Source of the DNA: Lachnospiraceae bacterium
GTDB taxonomy: Bacteria; Bacillota; Clostridia; Lachnospirales; Lachnospiraceae
Length of the DNA stretch: 54,285 bases
Direction: 5' to 3'
Assembly: GCA_024696945.1 (NCBI GenBank)
Contig: JAILGF010000066.1
Location: 1 to 54,285, forward strand
The position numbers and the translations under genes were made by a program. Of this stretch, positions 40,624 to 48,948 are shown piece after piece. Below the pieces are notes generated by a model, which was not told the DNA's origin, did no database searches, and was given only the letters and a program-made list of their open reading frames with translations. The stretch's first letter is position 1, and every line of letters starts with the position of its first letter.

Positions 40624-43170
40624 TTATTCCTCTTCTTCCCTCCAGATTTCAATACACCACTTTACTGAAATATAATCATTTGGCAAAACATAAATCTCAT
40701 ATGGATACATATGACAGTAATCACCTTCAAAGAACTTTATCCTTGACCTTGTCAAAGCGGTTTTTGCCAAATCCGTCAAATGATTTTTCGGAAGAAGGCT
40801 CAAGATTTCGGTTTCATACTCCTTCTGAAGATTCACTACTTCCACATTGATGTCGTTCACTCCGTTTGTATCCATATAAAAGGTACCTACAGGCTCATAT
40901 AATTCAGAATCATATCTTGTGCTGTACCATGTATAGTACCTTTTTTCATCAAGACATATCACATTCTTATCTTCAATGTCTTCAAAAATATCTGAGAATT
41001 CAACCATATTATAGACTGGCAAATCCAGTTCCATGAAAAAACTATTGCCTTCGTTATCATATAATTCGATATACTCATTCTCATATATTAAAAAATTCGT
41101 TTTAGGGTCCATTCCGGTAAACAACAAGCCGCCATCATACTCTAATTCCGGATCATAACTCCACCCTTCCTTCTCCCTTCCATTCTCATCCAAATAGTAA
41201 TCGTCAAAAGTATGATAGTATTTGACAACTTGGTTAAGATATGCATTATTTACCAAATCAAGATAATCGCTTCCTTCAGTGAACAGGTCGGAAAGCATGA
41301 TTTCTTCTCCTGTTTCAAGATTAAAATTTTGAGTAATACATTCGCGAAAATCCCAGACGTTGTTAAAATACGTCTTCTCCTCATAAGAAGAACTATGAAG
41401 GCCTTGACCAGTATAAGCATCAACTCCACGAATCGTGTCCAATTTGCCATGATCATATAAATATTGATAAATGTCATCATCCGTAATCCTGCCATCATCA
41501 TTAATATCAGGCAAATCGGTAAACCATTTTAAAACAACCGGTTCGACCCACCTGAATGTTACAAATATATCCAATGAAAGGATGTGGTTCTTGCTGTAAT
41601 AAACACTATAATCTATCTCTCTTTCACCGTGGCCATGCTCATTTAAAAACGGAATAATCCCTGAGCGCTCCGGATAATATGCCGGGTCAAGGATTATTTC
41701 GACAAACTCATCTATTCGATCGTTTATTTTCTTTTCTACCTGTTTATCCTTTAAGCCTTTTACATGAAGAATACTTACATTGTCAGCCTTATCAACATAT
41801 TCTAAAATATCCGGATGACGTCTTTCAATTCCGTATTCCTGATCCTTAATAATTTTTTCATTAAATTCCTTGCCCGTGCCAACGGTTGAATACTCGCCTG
41901 CAGCTAAAAGCCTTGCACGAAGTTCATCCCCTTTTTCCAACGCTTCATCAGAATTTAAGGAAACCGTACCGGAATCGCCATCTATCGCAAGGTATGGTAC
42001 ATATCCGTTTTCACGAGCAATACGTGCCCCGTTCTCACCTTGTATGTATGCTATTATGTCCCATACTATACTGTCTTTAGGCAGGTCCTTCCTAGTGATT
42101 ACCTGGGAGCAATTTAAGAATGGATACTCGCCCTTCGATATGGTTTCATCACTTGGAATTACATAGTCGATACCCAGCAGTTTGATCTGGTCGCTGGTAT
42201 ACATATTTGCCACATAGTAGTAATATGAATAAGATATGGCACCACGTCCGTTGTCATAATCAGAAACACGGTCAACAACGCCTTCCATGTCACTTACTGT
42301 CTGTTCTATGCTGGGAGCCATTACTTTTTCCTTCGGCAGTACATACCTGTACAGGCCGGTCTGGCTTCCCGAACCTTCATTCCTTTGGAAAAGGACTATC
42401 GGTTCGTCCTCGCCGCCAAGCTCCTTCCAGTTCGTTATCTTACCACTTACGATGCCCTTAAGTTCTTCCTGGCTAACACTATCCACAGGATTATCCTTAT
42501 TAACGAAGAATACGAAGCCACCGCTCAAAATGTTATGATATTCAAACTCAACTCCGTTTTCTTCAGCTTCCTCAATCTGATCTTTTGAAGGTAATGCACA
42601 GAATATCATGTCAGCTTTGCCATATGTAAGATTTTTGTACGCATCAGGAGTATTATTACACCATATAAGGGATTTTGCATCATCCACGGAAATCCCTAGC
42701 AGTTCAGCAAACACTGCATCATAAAATGGCTCAAGGGCCTTTGCCCCGTCCACTACCGGAAGTGTATCAAAAGACAGGGTCTTACCACTTTGAAGTATGG
42801 GAAGATCCTTAGTTATCTGTACAGGTGTAGGTATAGGTTTTGTTGTTGGAGTAGATTCATTCGTAGGAACATTTGTAATTTCTTTACCAGAATTGTCGAT
42901 CAAGGTATTTGAATCAGAATCTTTTTCAAAATGAGTATCTTTGTAAACGGTGAACCATAGGATTTTCAACTCCGATCCCACATCGAAGCCCTCTTCATAT
43001 TCACCGTTTTCATTTTTATTTATGCTTAACGCATGGTATTTGGTATATGAATACAATAATGCCTTATACTCTACCGTTCCTCCGTCTTTGTAACGGTTAG
43101 GTATAGGGATAAGAAATGCAGCAAGAACCAGTACGATAACAATAATAATTATCAGCTTCTTTTTAGTCAT
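40624..43170 (-). CDS. Membrane-anchored PstS-like binding protein with a large C-terminal domain
   Basis: The 848-residue protein has an N-terminal membrane helix (about 5-22). A short conserved-looking module follows (about 25-80, KDGGTVEYKALLYSYTKYH), then a Thr/Pro linker (about 95-118). A phosphate-type periplasmic-binding fold occupies about 128-400, with GGFVFFVNKDNPV, GKITNWKELGG and the ligand loop NEGSGSQTGLYRY. The C-terminal 450 residues are not recognised, except for one EF-hand calcium loop at 555-566 (D-N-D-G-I-D at the right positions). The protein is probably anchored outside the cell. No PstABC genes are near, so it may sense or store rather than import phosphate; this is inference. 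The promoter is TTGACA-17-TAAAAT. Confidence 0.75.
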   Translation of the reverse strand: MTKKKLIIIIVIVLVLAAFLIPIPNRYKDGGTVEYKALLYSYTKYHALSINKNENGEYEEGFDVGSELKILWFTVYKDTHFEKDSDSNTLIDNSGKEITNVPTNESTPTTKPIPTPVQITKDLPILQSGKTLSFDTLPVVDGAKALEPFYDAVFAELLGISVDDAKSLIWCNNTPDAYKNLTYGKADMIFCALPSKDQIEEAEENGVEFEYHNILSGGFVFFVNKDNPVDSVSQEELKGIVSGKITNWKELGGEDEPIVLFQRNEGSGSQTGLYRYVLPKEKVMAPSIEQTVSDMEGVVDRVSDYDNGRGAISYSYYYYVANMYTSDQIKLLGIDYVIPSDETISKGEYPFLNCSQVITRKDLPKDSIVWDIIAYIQGENGARIARENGYVPYLAIDGDSGTVSLNSDEALEKGDELRARLLAAGEYSTVGTGKEFNEKIIKDQEYGIERRHPDILEYVDKADNVSILHVKGLKDKQVEKKINDRIDEFVEIILDPAYYPERSGIIPFLNEHGHGEREIDYSVYYSKNHILSLDIFVTFRWVEPVVLKWFTDLPDINDDGRITDDDIYQYLYDHGKLDTIRGVDAYTGQGLHSSSYEEKTYFNNVWDFRECITQNFNLETGEEIMLSDLFTEGSDYLDLVNNAYLNQVVKYYHTFDDYYLDENGREKEGWSYDPELEYDGGLLFTGMDPKTNFLIYENEYIELYDNEGNSFFMELDLPVYNMVEFSDIFEDIEDKNVICLDEKRYYTWYSTRYDSELYEPVGTFYMDTNGVNDINVEVVNLQKEYETEILSLLPKNHLTDLAKTALTRSRIKFFEGDYCHMYPYEIYVLPNDYISVKWCIEIWREEEE

Positions 43171-43226
43171 GGCCTTCTCCTGAAAATGTATAATACTTTA
43201 ACCAATTTCCCTTGCTCTTAAGTGAT

Positions 43227-43255
43227 ATTTTAACTATTTCTTCCTACCATGTCAA
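43227..43255 (-). promoter_or_regulatory. Promoter of the PstS-like gene
   Basis: The minus strand reads TTGACA (43255-43250), 17 bp, then TAAAAT (43232-43227). Confidence 0.8.
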
Positions 43256-43261
43256 GAAGAT

Positions 43262-43292
43262 AAAAAAGCCAACGGGATTAACCTCGTTGGCT
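43262..43292 (-). terminator. Terminator of the ABC operon
   Basis: AGCCAACG and CGTTGGCT enclose a 10-base loop and are followed by six T on the minus strand, about 23 bp past the last permease stop. Confidence 0.85.
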
Positions 43293-43314
43293 TGTATAGA
43301 TTTATTATTTTAGA

Positions 43315-44895
43315 TCAATCAAAATAATATTGGACATCTGCATCACCGGGCAAGAAAAAGTCCGGATACTTGTTTATATAGGCTTTTAACTCTTCGTACA
43401 GAGAGCCTTCGGGGATGATATAATAATCTCTATAAACATTGTTCCCGTTTTTAAGATTGTAGTCTATAAAGATTCTGTCTCCGATATCCAGCTTTTTACC
43501 ATTGCTATCACGATATTCTACCCCTCTTATTACAACCGAAGCCTCTCGGAATAAATATCCAATACCATTTTTTTCGTTATTAAATTCAATTACCTCATCA
43601 AGATGGCCAAGAATTATATTATGTAGTTCGATTACCTTCTGTATATCATCTTTTGACATCTGTGTTTCCGAATAATATCTTTCACTTTGGTATTGATCTC
43701 CTGAAACATAACATGTCGTAATGTCATCAATATCCGGTACTTTTGTTTCAAATCCAAATATATCATGCATGTAGAGGATCATAAATATGATCATTGCGCC
43801 GGTAACAATTGATGCTTTTATAAAGTTCTTCTTAAAGACCTTAAAAGACTTCTCAATTATCATACATGATATCATGTAACCGATATATCCAAATATAATG
43901 ATCAATACTATTATAAAAATCCGATATACCGGTACATGAGAAAAGCCTTCAGCCTGTGATGCAAAGATCCCTACCATAAGCAAAGTCATCTCAATCGTAA
44001 AAAATATTGTGAATAAAGACGAAAGAACAGGTTTGAAAATTTTAAAAACTATATTATCCTCGGTTCTTTCACATTCACGCTTTCTGTAAAGGACAAGACT
44101 TGCCGCAATCAATACTAAGGCTGAAATTAGAACTACGATCAGCTTTCCGGTTCCGAAAATACCATCTATATTAACGTAGTCTCCATCATTAATATACGAA
44201 TAGGTTCCATAATACAATTTATTACTGAATATATATTCAATCGGAGAAAATATTCCGATATCCAGAACATCATTTGTAGAAAATGATCTTCCGTATCCGA
44301 TAAACATAAAAGAATTATAAATGGCTATTGTATATTCGATCAATATACCTACAAATGCGAATGCTGCGTATAGTATACCTGCCATAAGTCTTCTTCCGCA
44401 TAAAACAACAAATAAGGTCCCGAATGCGAACCAGAACAGATTTTGAACAGCCATAATTGCAAGCCATGCAGTCATTGAGCCAATTATGAAATAACCGGTA
44501 GTGGAAAATATCTGGATAAGTTCTACAAGGTAGATAATAATACAAGGTATCATCATTACTATAAATCCAAAAAGAAATCTTGTTGTAAACAGGCTTATCC
44601 TGTTCATCGGAAGGAATTCATAGAAATAATGTTTCTTTTTACTCCCAAGATATCCAAACGCCGCCAAAGCAACAAAAAGTCCTAGTACTATCGATGCAAA
44701 ACTTGAAACCATCAAAAGCCAGGAAATTACTTCTTTAATTACCTGACGTTCTGTTTTATCATAATAGGTAAACAATCCTAAGGTACCGGTTATGGTCAAC
44801 AGAAATATTGCCGTTGTTGCACCCCATATAGGCCAATTCCTTAATATATCTCGTTTGATCATCCTCCAATTAAAGGATAATTTCTTTGATTCCAT
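43315..44895 (-). CDS. ABC transporter permease (second of two paralogs)
   Basis: The 526-residue integral membrane protein has about six helices in the N-terminal half and two to four more after residue 250, with an extracytoplasmic C-terminal domain of about 150 residues. It is clearly related to the permease at 46259-47824: both begin F-R-IKRD-LR-WPIW, share KKKHYFYEFLPMNR/KKKDYFYEALPFNR and RKRECERTEDNIVFK/RKRKSEKTGDNVVFK, and have the same helix layout. ABC-2-like permeases of this kind work with an ATPase in YtrB-like systems that answer cell-envelope stress. The frame is open to 44910, but the ATG at 44895 has GGAGG 8 bases upstream. It overlaps the ATPase gene by 26 bp. Confidence 0.85.
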   Translation of the reverse strand: MESKKLSFNWRMIKRDILRNWPIWGATTAIFLLTITGTLGLFTYYDKTERQVIKEVISWLLMVSSFASIVLGLFVALAAFGYLGSKKKHYFYEFLPMNRISLFTTRFLFGFIVMMIPCIIIYLVELIQIFSTTGYFIIGSMTAWLAIMAVQNLFWFAFGTLFVVLCGRRLMAGILYAAFAFVGILIEYTIAIYNSFMFIGYGRSFSTNDVLDIGIFSPIEYIFSNKLYYGTYSYINDGDYVNIDGIFGTGKLIVVLISALVLIAASLVLYRKRECERTEDNIVFKIFKPVLSSLFTIFFTIEMTLLMVGIFASQAEGFSHVPVYRIFIIVLIIIFGYIGYMISCMIIEKSFKVFKKNFIKASIVTGAMIIFMILYMHDIFGFETKVPDIDDITTCYVSGDQYQSERYYSETQMSKDDIQKVIELHNIILGHLDEVIEFNNEKNGIGYLFREASVVIRGVEYRDSNGKKLDIGDRIFIDYNLKNGNNVYRDYYIIPEGSLYEELKAYINKYPDFFLPGDADVQYYFD

Positions 44896-45784
44896 AATGT
44901 TCACCTCCAAGCTCGTGGATAAATATTTCTTCGAGTGTCAGCGGAACGGTATCAAGAAGCAGAGGTTCATATGCCGAAAGCTTTGTTTTGATCTCTTCCT
45001 CAGGACATTTAACTATCAATGTATATACACTACCGTTCTTTGTATTGCTTAAGAGCTTAAAACCTTCAATAGAATCTTCGGTAATCTGAGGAATACTATC
45101 TTCCTTAAAGGCAACCTGAAGCTTGGTAATCCCCTCCTGCATTTCAAACAATGAACGCTCAAGAAGCATCTTGCCTTTGTTCATTATACCGACGGTATCA
45201 CATACATCCTCCAATTCGCGCAGGTTATGTGAAGAAACAAGAACCGTTACCTTCCGTTCTGTTACGTCCTGCATAAGAAGGCTCCATATCTGGCGGCGCA
45301 TAACCGGATCAAGTCCGTCAACCGGCTCATCAAGGATCATTACATCACTCATCTGACACATTGCAAGAACAAATGCAGCCTGCTTTTGCATTCCCTTTGA
45401 CATTTTCCTTATAGTCTTCTTTCTGTCGATTGAAGTAATCACCGTCAGCAGCTTGTTATATCTTTCCATATTGAAATTCTTATATATTCCACTGTAGAAT
45501 TTTGCCATATCATCCATATCAGAGTTGAGGAAGAAATACAGATCGTCGGGAATATAAGAAATTCTTGCCTTGATTTCAGCATTGTCATAGACATTTTGTC
45601 CGTCTATTGTGATATTACCCGAGTCCTGTCTGTATATACCGGTAAGATGTCTGATTATTGTTGACTTTCCGGCACCGTTCGGTCCCACAAGTCCGTATAC
45701 CGAGCCTTTCACAACATGCAGATTTAGTTCATCCAAAGCTTTAAAGCCATCAAATGTTTTTGTTACGTTCTCTACTTTTATCAC
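44870..45784 (-). CDS. ABC transporter ATP-binding protein
   Basis: The 304-residue ATPase drives the paired permeases. It shows Walker A GPNGAGKST (about 34-42), a signature altered from LSGGQ to MSKGMQKQ, Walker B VMILDEPVDGLD and the switch His in SSHNLRE. The last 80 residues form an accessory domain typical of drug or peptide exporters. The start is GTG at 45784, behind GGGAG at 7 bases. It lies 85 bp after the GntR regulator and overlaps the next permease, so the order is fully operonic. Confidence 0.92.
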   Translation of the reverse strand: MIKVENVTKTFDGFKALDELNLHVVKGSVYGLVGPNGAGKSTIIRHLTGIYRQDSGNITIDGQNVYDNAEIKARISYIPDDLYFFLNSDMDDMAKFYSGIYKNFNMERYNKLLTVITSIDRKKTIRKMSKGMQKQAAFVLAMCQMSDVMILDEPVDGLDPVMRRQIWSLLMQDVTERKVTVLVSSHNLRELEDVCDTVGIMNKGKMLLERSLFEMQEGITKLQVAFKEDSIPQITEDSIEGFKLLSNTKNGSVYTLIVKCPEEEIKTKLSAYEPLLLDTVPLTLEEIFIHELGGEHYGIKEIIL

Positions 45785-45869
45785 GGAAATTCTCCCTTCT
45801 GTATCTACTTATCAATTTAGTTAAAAAGATTCTTCGCTTCACTTAGAATGACAAAATACTGATTTAATT

Positions 45870-46241
45870 CTATACGCTTTCAATTTTTCCTTCATTTAGA
45901 ACGTAATTTGCTACGTTCTTCCTTGATTCTCCGGCAACATCAAAATCCGAAAGTATTGCGTCAAGTCTTTCATATATTTCAGATAAATGCTTTTCAGATA
46001 CTTCTTTTACATCCACTGCAAATGACCCCTTTCCAGGTACAGAATAAATGTATCCCTGTGTTTCCAAGTCCCTGTATGCCCTCTGTATTGTATTGGGATT
46101 TATTGCATATTGGGAAGCAAGTTCTCTAACGGAGGGCATCTTTTCATCCTTTTTTATAATTCCGGTAATGATCAGCTTTTTGAATCCATCAACAACCTGT
46201 TCATACACTGGGCGCGGATCCCTGTAATTAATATTTATCAA
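45870..46241 (-). CDS. GntR-family regulator (YtrA type)
   Basis: The 123-residue protein has an N-terminal winged helix (about 8-75) with PVYEQVVDGFKKLI, KMPSVRELASQYAINPNTIQRAYRDLE and GYIYSVPGKGSF. A short C-terminal helix pair follows in place of a ligand domain. This short form is the YtrA subfamily, which usually represses neighbouring ABC transporter genes. The start is TTG at 46241, behind AGGAGG at 7 bases. It sits in the middle of the operon it probably controls, between the two permease units. A matching palindromic operator overlaps the operon promoter at 48545-48571. Confidence 0.92.
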   Translation of the reverse strand: MININYRDPRPVYEQVVDGFKKLIITGIIKKDEKMPSVRELASQYAINPNTIQRAYRDLETQGYIYSVPGKGSFAVDVKEVSEKHLSEIYERLDAILSDFDVAGESRKNVANYVLNEGKIESV

Positions 46242-46258
46242 TCGAACCCCTCCTTTCT

Positions 46259-47824
46259 TTAATCGTAATATACTTGCTGTTCTTTATCAATTTTTAAAGC
46301 TTCTTTGAAAAGCTGCTCATTTTTCTCAATATACTCTTTAATCTTTGTATCCAATGCGGATCCTTTTATTATCTTATATCTTCTCGTTATCGATTCATCA
46401 TTTTTTAAATGATATGTCATATTGAACATATAATAATCCGTTTTTACGCCGGCTTCCCTCAGATCTACAAGACTGCCAGCAAATCCGAAGCTGTTTGAGG
46501 TAGTTCCGTAAGAATACTTTTCAAGTTCATCCATATTATCAAGTATCAGTTCGTGTATCTCAGTTATTTTTTCTTTAACTGTTTCATCGTGTATTGACTG
46601 AAAATCATTCTTTCCCGTAAACAGTTTTTCAGTAGTATTAATGTTTACATAAATAATTTTGTTTAGTTCAGGTACATAGTGTTCAATATTGAATGCATCA
46701 TGAAGATATGCAATACCAAGCAGGCCGAGAACTACTGTAAATATAACAGTCTTTAGCATATTTGATGCATTAAAGATCTTGAACTTTTTTTCTACGATCA
46801 TTATTGAAACAATAAAAGTAATGAAGCCAACAATACAAAGGATTATTATCAATCCTAATCTATCCGATGTTCTGTGAGCTATCTGATCATTATTGTATAT
46901 GGTCATGAACATTATGATCAAAGTCAAGGAAATTGAGATAACAAATGAAAATACATATGAGAATATTGTTTTCATTGTCTTGAAAACAACATTATCTCCT
47001 GTTTTCTCTGATTTCCTTTTTCTAAACAAAATAAGTGAGCCTATTAATAACAAAATCCCGGCAAATAATATAACAAGAACTGTTTTGATCGAATCAGAAT
47101 TGATCAGATGCCATTTTAATTCTTGTTTCATAAGATCACTTAATGAATCCAAGCCGATACTGAATGTATATTCAAGAGGTGAAGCTATTCCAAAGATTGA
47201 ATACAGAAAACCCGAACCGAAGCTGTAACCGATAAAGCATACCTCATTATAAATATCTAAAACAAATGAAATAAGCAAGCCTGCAAAAGAAAATCCAAAA
47301 TAGCAAAAGCCTGCCATAACGATCCTTCCGCAAACAACAAAGAATAATACCGCAAACGAATACCAGAACAGGTACAGACAAAATGCAAAGATGAACCATT
47401 CAAATATCAGGAAGAATCCGGATACCGGCATCTGTATGAATTCAATAAGCACCGTAAAGATGCATGGTATCAAACACAGTATCAGTCCGAATATGAATCT
47501 GTTTACAAATAAGCTTAACCTGTTAAACGGAAGAGCTTCATAAAAATAATCTTTTTTCTTTTTAGTAAGGAACCCGAATGATGCTCCTGCAGCAACAAGC
47601 CCCATTATAAAGGCAAGGAACTGTGTTGTTTCAACTAATGACCAAAGTATATAGTAAGAACTAACTGTTTCAACGCTTATATCCGTTCCGTAATTTCTGA
47701 TAGTTATATTTGCAAAACATACCAAGAAAAGATATATAACACAGCCTAAAACCCATATCGGCCAGTGCCTTAATACATCCCTTTTAATAGTCCGAAAATC
47801 AAACTTGATCTTCATCCCGTCCAT
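46259..47824 (-). CDS. ABC transporter permease (first of two paralogs)
   Basis: The 521-residue membrane protein is paralogous to the one at 43315-44895, with the same opening (FRTIKRDVLRHWPIW), helix count and C-terminal domain. The two permeases probably form a heterodimer with the shared ATPase. The ATG at 47824 has GGAG 8 bases upstream. It overlaps the upstream membrane gene by 26 bp and ends 17 bp before the regulator. The same 26-bp overlap between gene and permease occurs at the second copy (44870-44895), suggesting a duplicated gene unit. Confidence 0.85.
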   Translation of the reverse strand: MDGMKIKFDFRTIKRDVLRHWPIWVLGCVIYLFLVCFANITIRNYGTDISVETVSSYYILWSLVETTQFLAFIMGLVAAGASFGFLTKKKKDYFYEALPFNRLSLFVNRFIFGLILCLIPCIFTVLIEFIQMPVSGFFLIFEWFIFAFCLYLFWYSFAVLFFVVCGRIVMAGFCYFGFSFAGLLISFVLDIYNEVCFIGYSFGSGFLYSIFGIASPLEYTFSIGLDSLSDLMKQELKWHLINSDSIKTVLVILFAGILLLIGSLILFRKRKSEKTGDNVVFKTMKTIFSYVFSFVISISLTLIIMFMTIYNNDQIAHRTSDRLGLIIILCIVGFITFIVSIMIVEKKFKIFNASNMLKTVIFTVVLGLLGIAYLHDAFNIEHYVPELNKIIYVNINTTEKLFTGKNDFQSIHDETVKEKITEIHELILDNMDELEKYSYGTTSNSFGFAGSLVDLREAGVKTDYYMFNMTYHLKNDESITRRYKIIKGSALDTKIKEYIEKNEQLFKEALKIDKEQQVYYD

Positions 47825-48509
47825 TTTGCTCTCTCCTTTCTCTCTCTTCCTCTTCTAAACCATAATGTTTATATCTATATATCTCTTTTATCAACATGAT
47901 CAGTGATAGCAAGAACACACCGGTTATACAAGCAAGATAAAAAATCTGTTTCTTGTAACTTTCCTTCTCTTTATCCGGATTAAGGATCTGAACTACAAAC
48001 TCATAATTTATGCTTTCATTCGGATCTGGCATTTCACGAGAATCATATATATCCTGTATCTGCTTTTTCAGCATTTTCTGGTCATATTCTTCTGTTTTAT
48101 CAACATAACCTCTTATAACATAAGTATTACCATCTGATTTAGGCACGATCTTATTTATATTATTGGCAACATAGAAACCATCCTTTAAAGTATTATCTAT
48201 AAATGGCGGTGTGGAACAAATGACCATATCTTTACTGCCGGCCAGCTTTAGAACTCCGTGATCTCTATCGGGTGTAAAATAATTTCCTCTCGCATAAAGT
48301 GCAGAGAATCCGTACTCATATTCTATCTCAACAAGATTATGGTAGTTTTCTTTGAGTTCCGAAACAGATCTTATCCTTACAGGTTCATCTTCAAAACTGT
48401 TCACGATCATTGCTTCCGGTATAAAAGCCACTATAGTATAGGCGAACAATATTAAGAAACATATTCCAAAGATAAAAGCTCTGCTGTATTTAAACTTCCA
48501 CTCGAACAT
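47799..48509 (-). CDS. Membrane protein, first gene of the ABC operon
   Basis: The 236-residue protein has one N-terminal helix (about 12-32), an extracytoplasmic domain of about 150 residues starting VRIRSVSELKENYHNLVEIEYEYGFSALYA, a second helix near 190-208, and a charged tail EEEERERREQNGRDEDQV. I do not recognise the family. It is the promoter-proximal gene of the GntR-ABC operon, so it may be an accessory sensor or a resistance factor for the transporter. The ATG at 48509 follows CGGAGG. Confidence 0.7.
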   Translation of the reverse strand: MFEWKFKYSRAFIFGICFLILFAYTIVAFIPEAMIVNSFEDEPVRIRSVSELKENYHNLVEIEYEYGFSALYARGNYFTPDRDHGVLKLAGSKDMVICSTPPFIDNTLKDGFYVANNINKIVPKSDGNTYVIRGYVDKTEEYDQKMLKKQIQDIYDSREMPDPNESINYEFVVQILNPDKEKESYKKQIFYLACITGVFLLSLIMLIKEIYRYKHYGLEEEERERREQNGRDEDQV

Positions 48510-48544
48510 TTGTACCTCCGATAAAATCTAAAATAGAAGTTTTC

Positions 48545-48571
48545 AACTGTATTAATTATGTTAGTACAGTT
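48545..48571 (-). promoter_or_regulatory. GntR-type operator
   Basis: AACTGTA-n-TAA-n5-TTA-n-TACAGTT forms a 27-bp palindrome with perfect 7-bp outer arms. It overlaps the -10 element of the ABC operon, which fits repression by the YtrA-type regulator encoded in that operon. Confidence 0.7.
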
Positions 48572-48597
48572 ATACATCATCATTCTTGATATGTCAA
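48569..48597 (-). promoter_or_regulatory. Promoter of the ABC operon
   Basis: The minus strand reads TTGACA (48597-48592), 17 bp, then TATAAC (48574-48569). Confidence 0.8.
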
Positions 48598-48702
48598 GTT
48601 CTTTTTTAAAAAAATTAGATGTAACAAAAATGACACAAATATTACAAATTTATGACAAAAAGGATCTGTAATATATAAATGTACAAAAAAGTAACGCGTA
48701 TT

Positions 48703-48751
48703 AAAAAAGAACGCAAGCCGATCCTTATTGTTGTCGGAAGCGTTCTTTTTT
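48703..48751. terminator. Terminator-like hairpin between divergent promoters
   Basis: AAAAAAGAACGC and GCGTTCTTTTTT form a 12-bp perfect outer stem, extended by CCGA/TCGG inside, with a T run on both strands. No gene ends here. It may insulate the divergent units or end a short RNA started near 48650-48680. Confidence 0.6.
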
Positions 48752-48834
48752 GTTCTTAATGGTAATTTGAGCAATTTGTTTAAAAAACTGGTTCAATTAG
48801 TTAAATTTTTCTACTTTCATTTTGAAAAAAATCC

Positions 48835-48863
48835 TTGATATATATGACTAAAATTGCTAAAAT
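48835..48863 (+). promoter_or_regulatory. Promoter of the PurF paralog, with palindrome at the start site
   Basis: TTGATA (48835-48840), 17 bp, then TAAAAT (48858-48863). The palindrome AATATCA-TGTTG-TGATATT (48861-48879) overlaps the -10 end and the expected start point near 48870, an operator-like position. Confidence 0.75.
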
Positions 48864-48890
48864 ATCATGTTGTGATATTGATAAATTTCG

Positions 48891-48933
48891 TTTGTGATGC
48901 TGCAGGCACATCACAAATAGGCACCATGCCTGC
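48891..48933 (+). promoter_or_regulatory. Predicted H-type pseudoknot in the 5' leader
   Basis: Stem 1 pairs TTTGTGATG (48891-48899) with CATCACAAA (48909-48917). Stem 2 pairs GCAGGCA (48902-48908), inside the loop of stem 1, with TGCCTGC (48927-48933). The linking loops are 2, 0 and 9 bases, a feasible geometry with stacked stems. The ribosome site AAGG begins four bases after stem 2, so the fold could control translation. I recognise no known riboswitch. Confidence 0.5.
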
Positions 48934-48948
48934 TGTAAGGTAAATAAG

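Larger units (their letters stand above)
48510..48948. other. Divergent intergenic region between the ABC operon and the PurF paralog
   Basis: This 439-bp gap contains no protein gene. It holds the ABC operon promoter and operator (48545-48597), an AT-rich stretch with no clear feature (about 48600-48700), a bidirectional terminator-like hairpin (48703-48751), a plain AT-rich stretch, and then the promoter, palindrome and pseudoknot of the PurF paralog (48835-48933). Confidence 0.7.

Noticed and set aside
40620..40626. Stop codon read-through joining the PstS-like protein to the next frame
   Set aside because: The frames are in register, but the PstS-like protein ends naturally in EEEE and a well-placed ATG follows its stop, so a frameshifted separate gene is more likely.
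48893..48915. CRP-type site (TGTGA and TCACA) upstream of the PurF paralog
   Set aside because: The half-sites are 13 bp apart rather than 6, and the pairing is better explained as stem 1 of the RNA pseudoknot.
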